From Comamonadaceae bacterium (lineage in GTDB: Bacteria; Pseudomonadota; Gammaproteobacteria; Burkholderiales; Burkholderiaceae_C): a stretch of DNA of 5,916 nt. The notes beneath the pieces are model-generated. The model was not told the origin of the DNA. It did not search any database and was given only the letters and a program-made list of their open reading frames with translations. Position numbers and translations under genes: made by a program. Shown piece after piece: positions 1 through 5,916 of this stretch (positions within the stretch are counted from its first letter, which is position 1; every line of letters starts with the position of its first letter). The DNA lies in assembly GCA_947475495.1 (NCBI GenBank), contig CANJNX010000063.1, positions 1 through 5,916 of the forward strand. Direction: 5' to 3'.

Positions 1-1272
1 CCTGAGCTGATGCGCGACAGCGCCACGCCCTACCGCCAAGTATTGCGCCACCGCAATGCAGGGGGCGAATGGCGCATTGAAAAGCAACGCGTGCGCTGGG
101 AGGTGCTCGACGCCTTTGCGCAAGCCGCCGTCCAAGCGGGCATTCCGGCCACGCCTGATTTCAATACCGGCGACAACCACGGTGTGGCTTACTTCGATGT
201 CAACCAAAAAAACGGCTGGCGCTGGAATACCGCCAAAGCCTTTTTACGACCCACCTGCTATGCCCGCCCCAACTTTGAATTGTGGACTGGCGCACAAGCC
301 TCCAAGTTGTTGTTAGAAAAAGCACAGGATGGCACAACGCCGCTTCGGTGCACCGGCGTTGAAGTGTGGAATGGCCAAGAGATGGTGCGCGTTCATGCCC
401 GCGGCGAAGTGATCTTGAGCGCGGGCAGCATCGCCTCGCCCCAGTTGCTTCAGCTCTCTGGACTAGGGCCTGCACAACTGCTGCAAAGCACAGGGGTTGA
501 CCTGGTCAAAGATATGCCGGGCGTGGGCAACAACTTGCAAGACCACTTGCAAATTCGCACGGTTTTCAAAGTCAAAAATACACCCACCCTTAATACGCTA
601 AGCCAGAGCCTGTGGGGCAAAGCGCGTATTGCTTTGGAATACGCGCTCAAGCGCTCCGGCCCCATGAGCATGGCGCCAAGCCAATTGGGCGCGTTCACAC
701 GCAGTGACCCCAGCCAGGCGCACCCGAATTTGGAATACCACATTCAACCCTTGAGTCTGGATGCGTTTGGTTCTCCACTGCATACGTTTAACGCGATCAC
801 TGCCAGCGTGTGCAACCTCAACCCCACCAGCCGGGGCACGGTTCACATTAAAACCAACCAGTTTCAAGATGCGCCTGCCATTGCACCAAACTACTTAAGC
901 ACGCTAGAAGATCGAAAAGTGGCGGCAGATTCTTTGCGCGTCACCCGCCGCATCTTGGCCCAAGACGCCATGAAACCCTTCGCCCCTGAAGAGTTCAAAC
1001 CCGGCGTGCAATACCAAAGCGATGAAGAGCTTGCGCAATTGGCCGGTGATATTGCAAGTACTATTTTTCATCCAGTAGGTACAACCCAAATGGGGCGCGC
1101 TGACAACCCCATGGCCGTCGTCGATGCGCGTCTTAAAGTGCATGGTGTTGCGGGTTTGAGAGTGGTTGATGCCGGCGTCATGCCATTGATTACCAGCGGC
1201 AACACCAACGCTCCCACGCTCATGATTGCAGAAAAAGCCGCCCAATGGATTGCCGAAGACGCGATCAGTTGA
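1..1272 (+). CDS. GMC-family FAD-dependent oxidoreductase, choline dehydrogenase type (5'-partial)
   Basis: Flavoprotein of the glucose-methanol-choline family, which oxidises an alcohol to an aldehyde or ketone using FAD. The open frame enters from the left edge, and 423 codons plus TGA are visible. Family members are usually about 530-560 residues, so roughly 110-130 residues are missing, including the N-terminal GxGxxG dinucleotide motif; the ATG at 10 is therefore probably internal. The second GMC signature (GSIASPQLLQLSGLG) is encoded at 424-468, followed by the typical GVGNNLQDH segment. The C-terminal active-site motif HPVGTTQMG begins with the catalytic His codon at 1069-1071. The paired Asn (first N of GNTNAPT) is at 1201-1203, 44 residues later, which is the His/Asn spacing of choline oxidase. 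Many relatives have Cys where this motif has the second Thr. Family assignment is firm. The substrate (choline or another alcohol) cannot be read from the sequence, so no gene symbol is given. Confidence 0.93.
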   Translation, partial: PELMRDSATPYRQVLRHRNAGGEWRIEKQRVRWEVLDAFAQAAVQAGIPATPDFNTGDNHGVAYFDVNQKNGWRWNTAKAFLRPTCYARPNFELWTGAQASKLLLEKAQDGTTPLRCTGVEVWNGQEMVRVHARGEVILSAGSIASPQLLQLSGLGPAQLLQSTGVDLVKDMPGVGNNLQDHLQIRTVFKVKNTPTLNTLSQSLWGKARIALEYALKRSGPMSMAPSQLGAFTRSDPSQAHPNLEYHIQPLSLDAFGSPLHTFNAITASVCNLNPTSRGTVHIKTNQFQDAPAIAPNYLSTLEDRKVAADSLRVTRRILAQDAMKPFAPEEFKPGVQYQSDEELAQLAGDIASTIFHPVGTTQMGRADNPMAVVDARLKVHGVAGLRVVDAGVMPLITSGNTNAPTLMIAEKAAQWIAEDAIS

Positions 1273-1331
1273 CGTGATGAATGCGGGCGATGGGGGAAGG
1301 GTAAATCCTTAGACTTTTTTCCCCACATGCG

Positions 1332-1356
1332 CGTTACAGTTCGTTCGGAACTAACG
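1332..1356 (+). repeat. Imperfect inverted repeat / RNA hairpin
   Basis: The arms CGTT-AC-AGTTC and GAACT-AACG flank a GTTCG loop. They give nine base pairs interrupted by a two-base bulge on the 5' side. No T-run follows, so this is not an intrinsic terminator. A competing pairing is possible between CAGTT (1337-1341) and AACTG (1364-1368), meaning the segment could switch between two folds. The role is unknown; it could be part of a small RNA or of a leader. Confidence 0.5.
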
Positions 1357-1424
1357 TAGTGGCAACTGCAAAAAAAGAAGAGCTCGCTCGAACCAAGAAC
1401 GAAAGCCGAGGAGACCTATAACAA

Positions 1425-1441
1425 CCATTGCAATACAATGG
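1425..1441. repeat. Short perfect inverted repeat CCATTG-N5-CAATGG
   Basis: Two perfect 6-bp arms are separated by CAATA, about 22 bp upstream of the terminator. The repeat could be an RNA hairpin or a protein-binding operator. It is short enough to be coincidental, and no family of regulator is suggested by it. Confidence 0.35.
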
Positions 1442-1463
1442 AAATGACCTTGATGAAAAAGGT

Positions 1464-1494
1464 AAAAAAGCACTGGCTAGCCGGTGCTTTTTTT
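1464..1494 (+). terminator. Strong rho-independent terminator, symmetric (potentially bidirectional)
   Basis: The stem GCACTGG / CCGGTGC (seven pairs including one T-G wobble) closes on a CTAG loop. It is followed by seven T residues at 1488-1494 and preceded by six A residues at 1464-1469. The A-run extends the stem for rightward transcripts and supplies a U-run for leftward ones, so the element can work in both directions. Rightward, it would end the oxidoreductase transcript or an unannotated small RNA. Leftward, it would stop transcripts leaving the mre operon that cross the TSUP gene. Its position inside the longest possible TSUP reading frame argues for the later TSUP start at 1563. Confidence 0.85.
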
Positions 1495-1562
1495 ATTCCC
1501 CAGACCTGACTTCACGCACGCCGACAGCACGTCAAAACCTCTTTTACAAAACGCCACCTTCC

Positions 1563-2321
1563 ATGGAACTACTCTTTGTAACGCTTGCCTCCATGCTGGC
1601 TGGTTTTGTGGACTCCATTGTTGGCGGCGGCGGCCTCCTATTGATGCCCGCACTTTTTGCAGCGTTCCCCAATGCTCCCCCTGCAACTTTGCTTGGTACG
1701 AACAAAGGCGCTTCCGTGTGGGGAACCGCCATGGCAACCCTTCAGTACAGCCGCCAAGTCTCTATGCCTTGGCATGCCCTGCTCCCCGCAACGGCTTGCG
1801 CTTTAGTTGCCTCCTTTGGCGGCGCCTGGTTGGTGACTTTGGTTTCGCCAGAATATTTACGCAAAGCGTTGCCTTTCGTGCTGGCCTTGGTGCTGGCTTA
1901 CACCTTGGTGAAAAAAGAATTAGGGCGCGACCATGCGCCGCGTTTTTCTGGACGCCTCGAAATGGCTGTGGTCTGCTTGATTGGTGCCTGCATTGGTTTT
2001 TATGATGGTTTTTTTGGGCCTGGAACAGGAAGCTTTTTAGTTTTTTTACTGGTGCGCATTGCTGGCTACGATTTTTTGCACGCATCGGCCAGCGCCAAAC
2101 TGCTCAATACAGCGAGTAACTTAGCGGCTCTGGTGCTGTTTACGCTCAAAGGCCATGTGTGGTGGCACTTCGTAATTGCCATGGCTGTTGCCAATATCCT
2201 GGGCAGTTTGGCAGGCAGCCACTTGGCGATCAAACATGGCGCAGGTTTTGTGCGCATCGTTTTTTTATGGGTGGTCAGCGCCCTCATCCTTAAAACCGGC
2301 TGGGATGCGTATCTTCGCTAA
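1563..2321 (+). CDS. TSUP-family (TauE/SafE, YfcA-like) membrane permease
   Basis: Inner-membrane protein of 252 residues, the normal size for the TSUP family. Members with known roles move sulfite, sulfonates or other organic anions; this one's substrate is unknown. The family's internal duplication is visible: the first half has GFVD (residues 14-17), a GGGG turn and LLGTNK (43-48), mirrored by GFYD (145-148), GPGTGSF and SAKLLNTASN (177-186) in the second half. Hydrophobic segments lie roughly at 3-20, 24-35, 73-94, 102-116, 133-150, 155-168, 184-196, 201-221 and 229-245. I chose ATG 1563 because the frame opens further only to a TTG at 1428, and that extension would cross the terminator at 1464-1494. 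No clear Shine-Dalgarno precedes 1563, so the start is probable rather than certain. The gene is convergent with mrdA, 9 nt away. It contains several T7 runs. Confidence 0.88.
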   Translation: MELLFVTLASMLAGFVDSIVGGGGLLLMPALFAAFPNAPPATLLGTNKGASVWGTAMATLQYSRQVSMPWHALLPATACALVASFGGAWLVTLVSPEYLRKALPFVLALVLAYTLVKKELGRDHAPRFSGRLEMAVVCLIGACIGFYDGFFGPGTGSFLVFLLVRIAGYDFLHASASAKLLNTASNLAALVLFTLKGHVWWHFVIAMAVANILGSLAGSHLAIKHGAGFVRIVFLWVVSALILKTGWDAYLR

Positions 2322-2330
2322 GTGAAAGCC

Positions 2331-4316
2331 TTACTGCGGACTCTCTAATGCGGGCGTGAGTGCAGTTGCGGGAGTGGGATTCAAAGGCCAAGGAACATCC
2401 GCAGTCTTGCGCGGTTTGCCAATCGGCGCTGCTGCTTGGCCAATGCGAACAGCGGCCAGATCTGCCTCATTGGGGTACTGTTGCATTAGCCAATAATCAA
2501 ACACGCGGCGAACAATAGGCGCAGCAGAAGCAGAGCCAAAACCTGCATTCTCTACAATCGCAGCCACTGCAATTTGGGGACTGTCTGCGGGAGCAAACGC
2601 AATATAGAGTGCATGGTCGCGCTGGCGCTCTTCGATCCGCGCAGCGTTGTATTTTTCAGTTTTACCCCAACTCACCGCTTGCGCCGTACCCGTCTTACCG
2701 CCACTCAGATAACCTGCACCAGCAAAAGCGCGAGCCGACGTCCCATCCTGCGTCACGCCAACCATGGCCGGTAAAATCACGTCCAAGTTTTCGGGTTTGT
2801 ACTTTAAATCTTCTCCCGGGTTTTGAGGCAAGACATTGCGGGCTTTGGCACCGGCTTCTTGGGTTGCAATCACCAGGTGGGGCGTATGCTTGACCCCCCG
2901 GTTGGCCAAAGTCGCCGTGGCTTGTGCCAATTGCAGCATCGTGAAACTGTTATAGCCTTGGCCAATTCCAAGCGAAATCGTTTCTCCGGCGTACCATTTT
3001 TTTTGTTCTGGTTTTTTATAGTAGTTGCGTTTCCACTCTTGGCTTGGCAAGACGCCGCGTAGCTCGCCCAAAACATCAATGCCCGTCATTTGCCCAAACC
3101 CCAAAGGCTTCATAAAGTCATGCATTTGATCGACGCCCAACTCATTGGCCAGCGAATAAAAGTAGGCGTTGCTCGACTCCACAATCGCGCGGTGCATATC
3201 CATAATTCCGCCGCGCTCATTTTCAGGGCTGCCAAACCGGTGGCCGCCAAACATATAAAACCCAGGGTCATTGATTAAAGTCTTGGCAGCGCGGGTACCC
3301 GTTTCAAGTGCGGCCATGGCCATAAACGGCTTATAGGTAGAGCCCGGCGGATAGGTCCCGCGCAGCGCGCGGTTGAGCAAAGGATGGTCGGGGGACTCGT
3401 TGAGCATTTGCCAGTTGTCTTGGTCAATCCCCTCGACAAACAAATTGGAATCAAAGGTCGGCTTACTCACAAACGCTAGGACTTGGCCCGTCTTAGGATC
3501 GAGCGCCACCAAAGCACCCCGCCGGTCACCAAACATGGTCTCAATCAACTGTTGTAATTTGATATCGATGGACAAAATAACCGTGTCGCCAGGGGTCGAG
3601 TTGCTGCTCGAGAGGCGGCGCATTGCGCGCCCACCCGCGGAGGTTTCAATATGCTCCACCCCTGTTGTTCCATGGAGTTGGTGTTCAAAGCTTTGCTCTA
3701 TGCCGAGTTTTCCAATGTACTCCGTACCCCGGTAATTGGCTTGGTCTTCAGACTCTGCAATTTGGGCTTTTTCGCTTTGGTTGATCCGCCCGATGTAGCC
3801 AATCACATGGCTGGCCAGATCGCCATACGGGTAGCTTCGAAACAAGCGCGCCTTGATTTCTACGCCAGGGAAACGGAAACGTTGCGCGGCAAATCGGGCA
3901 ACTTCCGCGTCGCTGAGTCGGTTGCGAATGGGCATGGACTCAAAGCTTTTAGACTCCTCCAGCATTTTCTTAAAGCGTCTGCGGTCGCGAACCGTGATGT
4001 CCACAAACTGCGCTAATTCATCGATGGTCTTTTCAAGATTGTCCACCTTCGACGGTGTGATTTCTAAAGTGTAGGCAGAGTAGTTGCTCGCCAAAACTAT
4101 TCCGTTGCGATCCAGAATCAAGCCTCGATTGGGCACGATGGGAATGATGGCCGTTCGGTTGCTTTCCGCCTGCGCCCGCAAGTCTTCGTGACGCCACATT
4201 TGCAAATACACCAAACGCAATATCAGCAAGAAAAAGCAGACCAAAATGAGCACGGTCACGGCAAAGACCCGCACCCGAAAGTCTGCCAGCTCTGCTTGTA
4301 CGTTGCGTAATTCCAT
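2331..4316 (-). CDS. mrdA: Penicillin-binding protein 2 (elongasome peptidoglycan D,D-transpeptidase)
   Basis: Monofunctional class B transpeptidase that crosslinks peptidoglycan in the lateral wall with the RodA glycosyltransferase and MreB/C/D. It has 661 residues, close to the family size. Order: short cytoplasmic tail, one membrane anchor (about 15-38), pedestal/dimerisation region starting with RGLILDRNG (64-72), then the periplasmic transpeptidase domain from about 265 to 610. All catalytic motifs are intact: STYK with nucleophile Ser326, SSN at 381-383 (SxN) and KTGT at 541-544. The tail after about 625 is rich in Pro, Ala and basic residues and is probably disordered. The N-terminus matches the usual PBP2 layout, so ATG 4316 is accepted although no clear Shine-Dalgarno precedes it; mreD ends only 12 nt upstream, suggesting reinitiation by coupled ribosomes. 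It is the last gene of the visible operon; rodA does not follow. Confidence 0.97.
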   Translation of the reverse strand: MELRNVQAELADFRVRVFAVTVLILVCFFLLILRLVYLQMWRHEDLRAQAESNRTAIIPIVPNRGLILDRNGIVLASNYSAYTLEITPSKVDNLEKTIDELAQFVDITVRDRRRFKKMLEESKSFESMPIRNRLSDAEVARFAAQRFRFPGVEIKARLFRSYPYGDLASHVIGYIGRINQSEKAQIAESEDQANYRGTEYIGKLGIEQSFEHQLHGTTGVEHIETSAGGRAMRRLSSSNSTPGDTVILSIDIKLQQLIETMFGDRRGALVALDPKTGQVLAFVSKPTFDSNLFVEGIDQDNWQMLNESPDHPLLNRALRGTYPPGSTYKPFMAMAALETGTRAAKTLINDPGFYMFGGHRFGSPENERGGIMDMHRAIVESSNAYFYSLANELGVDQMHDFMKPLGFGQMTGIDVLGELRGVLPSQEWKRNYYKKPEQKKWYAGETISLGIGQGYNSFTMLQLAQATATLANRGVKHTPHLVIATQEAGAKARNVLPQNPGEDLKYKPENLDVILPAMVGVTQDGTSARAFAGAGYLSGGKTGTAQAVSWGKTEKYNAARIEERQRDHALYIAFAPADSPQIAVAAIVENAGFGSASAAPIVRRVFDYWLMQQYPNEADLAAVRIGQAAAPIGKPRKTADVPWPLNPTPATALTPALESPQ

Positions 4317-4328
4317 CGTGGCAAGCCG

Positions 4329-4859
4329 CTACAAGGGGCGGTTTTCGTCGGGGTCGGGTGCGCGGCGCTGCGGCGCGAGCAAAACGACACTCAGTACAGG
4401 CCAGAGCATGGCTTCAAACAGCGGCGCAAAAATCACAGCCCAGGAAGGCCAACTCCCCCCCAACACCAAAGTCAAGACGATTTCTACAACATGAACGATG
4501 GCAAACAAAGGCAAGACCTGGAGCGCCTGCGAAGACAAAGAAAACCACAGCAAACGCCGGTGAATCATGATGGCCAAAAAGCTCAGAACGGTATAGGCCA
4601 TCGCATGCTGACCCAACAAACCGCCTTGGTAAACATCCATGAACAGACCAAAAATAAAGGCAGCCGTGACGCCCACGCGCAAGGTCTGGTTCACTGTCCA
4701 AAACACCAACACCACAGACAAGATATCGGGAACCCATGCGCTGCGGCCCCACAACAACATATTGAATAACATGTTGGCAAACAGCGCCGCAAACAGCGTC
4801 GCCCAAATAAACAAGGGGTTGGCTTGCAACAGCAACTGCTGACCTGGACGCATGATCAT
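4329..4859 (-). CDS. mreD: Rod shape-determining membrane protein MreD
   Basis: Small polytopic inner-membrane protein of 176 residues, part of the elongasome scaffold with MreC and PBP2. Hydrophobic stretches at roughly 14-36, 43-56, 62-76, 84-100, 110-132 and 137-161 fit the five-to-six-helix MreD topology. The N-terminal MRPGQQLLLQANP and the FGLFMDVYQGGLLGQHA stretch (residues 70-86) are characteristic; the short tail is charged. Its first codon overlaps the mreC stop as ATGA (4856-4859), classic translational coupling, and a good Shine-Dalgarno (AAGGGG) lies six bases upstream inside mreC. A second in-frame ATG two codons later (4853) is possible but further from this site. Confidence 0.95.
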   Translation of the reverse strand: MIMRPGQQLLLQANPLFIWATLFAALFANMLFNMLLWGRSAWVPDILSVVLVFWTVNQTLRVGVTAAFIFGLFMDVYQGGLLGQHAMAYTVLSFLAIMIHRRLLWFSLSSQALQVLPLFAIVHVVEIVLTLVLGGSWPSWAVIFAPLFEAMLWPVLSVVLLAPQRRAPDPDENRPL

Positions 4860-5776
4860 CGCCGGCCCCTTGACTTTGACACGACGGGCACTGGCTCATC
4901 GGCAGGCCGGGGTTCTATCGTTGGCGTCAACGGCGCAAGAACCAATACATGGCCCGCACCCGATACCAAAGCCAGCGGCATGCAATAAATGCGGGCAAAC
5001 ACGTCCGTGGTGCTGCGCTCCACCTTTTCAACCCGCGCCACGGGAAGGCCTGGCGGGTACACGCCATCCACACCACTGGTGGTCAGCAAGTCACCCACCG
5101 CAACATCCGCATTGGCCGCCATAAAGCGCAATTCGATGGCGTCGGCATGGATCGAGTTTTCACCGTAGGCCACACCCCGTGCACCCGTGCGCGCATTGAG
5201 CACGGGCGTAGCGTGGTCATGGTCTGTAATCAAAGTGACTTCGCTGGTCAAAGGATACAAGCGGGTGATCTGGCCCAGCACTCCCAAGTCATCAATCACC
5301 GGGGCGCCCAAGGCCAGGCCTTGGACCGAGCCTTTGTCCAAAATGATTTTTCGGGAGTAGGGGTCGGCAGCGTCGTAAATCGCTTGGGCTGCAATGCCTG
5401 ACACGCCCGGGCGGCCTTTGAGGTCCAACAAATCACGCAGGCGGCGATTTTCTAAGGTCAGTTGGTCCACCTGCAGCGCGCGTTGCGACTGCAAGGTGAG
5501 TTTGGTGCGTAAGACGTCGCGGTCTCTCTCGGTCTCGCCCAAAGAAACGGCCCACGAGTCAACCTCTTGGACCATTAAAACCGGACGCATCGCCAACCAC
5601 TGGAAAGGGTAAATCACGGTGGCCAACACCGTGCGCACAGGCTGCATCATTTGAAAGCGCACATCGGCAACCATCAAAAAAAGCGCCAACGCGCTAAAAA
5701 AAATAAGTTTTGACAAGGCCGAAGGGCCTTGTCGGAATAAGGGAGGGGGTTCTCTACCTAGCGGAGCCAGGGCCAT
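4856..5776 (-). CDS. mreC: Rod shape-determining protein MreC
   Basis: Bitopic membrane protein of 306 residues that links cytoplasmic MreB to periplasmic PBP2 and is known to activate the RodA-PBP2 synthase. Visible order: a 20-residue cytoplasmic N-terminus, one membrane helix at about 21-37, a periplasmic coiled coil at about 70-118 (heptad-like, rich in Glu, Arg and Leu, ending ENRRLRDLLDLK), then the paired beta domains from about 122 to 280. Conserved segments include DPYSRKIILDKGS (138-150) and GDLLTTSGVDGVYPPGLPVA (228-247). The tail from 282 on is Pro-rich and ends in basic residues. The start at 5776 lies 15 nt after the mreB stop with no strong Shine-Dalgarno, so translation may depend on ribosomes arriving from mreB. 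Codons 16-27 encode a hairpin plus a U8 tract that resembles a terminator (5696-5733). Confidence 0.96.
   Translation of the reverse strand: MALAPLGREPPPLFRQGPSALSKLIFFSALALFLMVADVRFQMMQPVRTVLATVIYPFQWLAMRPVLMVQEVDSWAVSLGETERDRDVLRTKLTLQSQRALQVDQLTLENRRLRDLLDLKGRPGVSGIAAQAIYDAADPYSRKIILDKGSVQGLALGAPVIDDLGVLGQITRLYPLTSEVTLITDHDHATPVLNARTGARGVAYGENSIHADAIELRFMAANADVAVGDLLTTSGVDGVYPPGLPVARVEKVERSTTDVFARIYCMPLALVSGAGHVLVLAPLTPTIEPRPADEPVPVVSKSRGRR
4866..4871 (-). promoter_or_regulatory. Shine-Dalgarno of mreD inside mreC
   Basis: AAGGGG on the minus strand sits within the last codons of mreC, six bases before the mreD ATG at 4859. It supports the first of the two closely spaced Met codons as the mreD start. 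It is also the clearest ribosome-binding site in the operon segment, since mreC and mrdA lack an obvious one. Confidence 0.65.
5696..5733 (-). promoter_or_regulatory. Terminator-like hairpin and U8 tract inside mreC
   Basis: In mRNA sense a perfect 9-bp stem, GACAAGGCC / GGCCTTGTC with a CTTC loop (5712-5733), is followed after eight bases (AAAACTTA) by eight consecutive T residues (5696-5703). It lies at codons 16-27 of mreC, near the start of the gene. The spacer is longer than in a standard intrinsic terminator, where the U-run follows the stem directly. Termination would therefore be inefficient at best. It could instead be a pause site or an attenuator when ribosomes are absent. The stem is real in the sequence; a regulatory role is inference. 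Confidence 0.4.
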
Positions 5777-5791
5777 GGCTGCTTTGTGCGC

Positions 5792-5916
5792 TTATTCGTT
5801 GGTAAAAATGGAATCCAAGTGTTCCATTTGCTCTAAGGCAATGCCGCAACCCCGAACCACGCAGGTCAGGGGATCCTCGGCAATCAGCACTGGCAGGCCG
5901 GTTTCTTCCGCCAACA
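5792..5916 (-). CDS. mreB: Rod shape-determining actin homologue MreB, C-terminal end (partial)
   Basis: Only the last 40 codons and the TAA are in the window; the gene continues past the right edge. The visible end reads [16 protein letters not shown], then [21 protein letters not shown], and stops at NE. This matches the conserved MreB C-terminus (E. coli-type [20 protein letters not shown]...) and retains the strictly conserved AEDPLTCV segment. MreB is the cytoplasmic actin-like ATPase whose membrane-bound filaments orient the elongasome. It is the first visible gene of the operon and lies 15 nt upstream of mreC. The operon promoter is expected upstream of mreB, outside the window. Confidence 0.96.
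   Translation of the reverse strand, partial: LAEETGLPVLIAEDPLTCVVRGCGIALEQMEHLDSIFTNE

Larger units (their letters stand above)
1273..1562. other. Structured intergenic region without a convincing gene
   Basis: This gap separates the GMC oxidoreductase stop from the most likely TSUP start. It contains three inverted repeats in a row (1332-1356, 1425-1441 and 1464-1494), an A7 tract at 1370-1376 and a purine-rich AGGAG at 1409-1413. Short open frames exist: 10 codons from ATG 1327, 20 codons from GTG 1359 and 23 codons from ATG 1438. None has a recognisable product, and the last runs through the terminator. The arrangement would fit a small RNA ending at the terminator, a long 3' UTR of the oxidoreductase mRNA, or an attenuated leader of the TSUP gene. 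The sequence alone does not decide between these. Confidence 0.5.

Noticed and set aside
904..1245. 113-codon minus-strand frame opposite the oxidoreductase C-terminus
   Set aside because: It lies fully antisense to conserved active-site motifs, has no start context and no recognisable domain.
1293..1324. GGGGAA...TTCCCC with an internal T6 run, a possible terminator just after the oxidoreductase gene
   Set aside because: The stem has only six pairs around a 20-nt loop, and the T-run is inside the loop and 3' arm instead of after the stem, so it does not have the form of an intrinsic terminator.
1327..1421. Two tiny frames, ATG 1327-1359 (10 residues) and GTG 1359-1421 (20 residues), as small proteins or leader peptides
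   Set aside because: Neither has a Shine-Dalgarno or a recognisable sequence, and neither shows a run of one amino acid as in known attenuator leaders.
1438..1509. 23-codon frame from ATG 1438 with a basic then hydrophobic sequence
   Set aside because: It is read through the terminator hairpin and T-run, which accounts for its Lys and Phe codons, so it is unlikely to be a gene.
1521..1550. Possible promoter for the TSUP gene: CCGACA, 18 bp, TACAAA
   Set aside because: Each box matches the sigma-70 consensus at only four of six positions, and it would leave a leader of only a few bases. Too weak to annotate.
1484..2005. 173-codon frame overlapping the TSUP gene in another plus-strand frame
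   Set aside because: It is Cys-, Trp- and Arg-rich with no family resemblance, while the overlapping frame encodes a clear TSUP protein.
4414..4899. 161-codon minus-strand frame overlapping mreD and the end of mreC
   Set aside because: The mreD frame in the same place has clear membrane helices, coupling to mreC and family motifs; the alternative frame has none.

Overview
The window looks like a chromosomal segment of a betaproteobacterium, probably Burkholderiales and most likely a Comamonadaceae-type freshwater lineage. This is inferred from the mreB-mreC-mreD-mrdA gene order, the character of the MreB C-terminus, the basic/proline-rich tails of MreC and PBP2, and moderate GC with T-rich stretches. 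The genus cannot be fixed from the sequence alone.

Left part (1-2321, plus strand). The window opens inside a GMC-family FAD-dependent oxidoreductase of the choline-dehydrogenase type. Its 5' end, including the FAD-binding GxGxxG region, lies outside. A gap of about 290 nt follows. It holds three inverted repeats, the last being a strong, symmetric rho-independent terminator at 1464-1494. Next is a TSUP (TauE/SafE, YfcA-like) membrane permease whose credible start is the ATG at 1563, downstream of that terminator.

Right part (2331-5916, minus strand). This is the rod-shape operon, read right to left: mreB (only the last 40 codons in the window), mreC, mreD and mrdA (PBP2). The genes are tightly packed: 15 nt between mreB and mreC, a 4-nt ATGA overlap between mreC and mreD, and 12 nt between mreD and mrdA. 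Together they encode the core of the elongasome. MreB filaments are linked through MreC and MreD to the PBP2 transpeptidase, which crosslinks lateral-wall peptidoglycan. The usual glycosyltransferase partner RodA is not directly downstream of mrdA. The operon instead ends 9 nt from the convergent stop of the TSUP gene, with no terminator between them.

No clearly new multi-gene system is visible. The points most worth a second look are the structured gap at 1273-1562 (possible small RNA or leader), the terminator-like hairpin plus U8 tract inside the mreC coding sequence, the terminator-less convergent junction, and the missing rodA.
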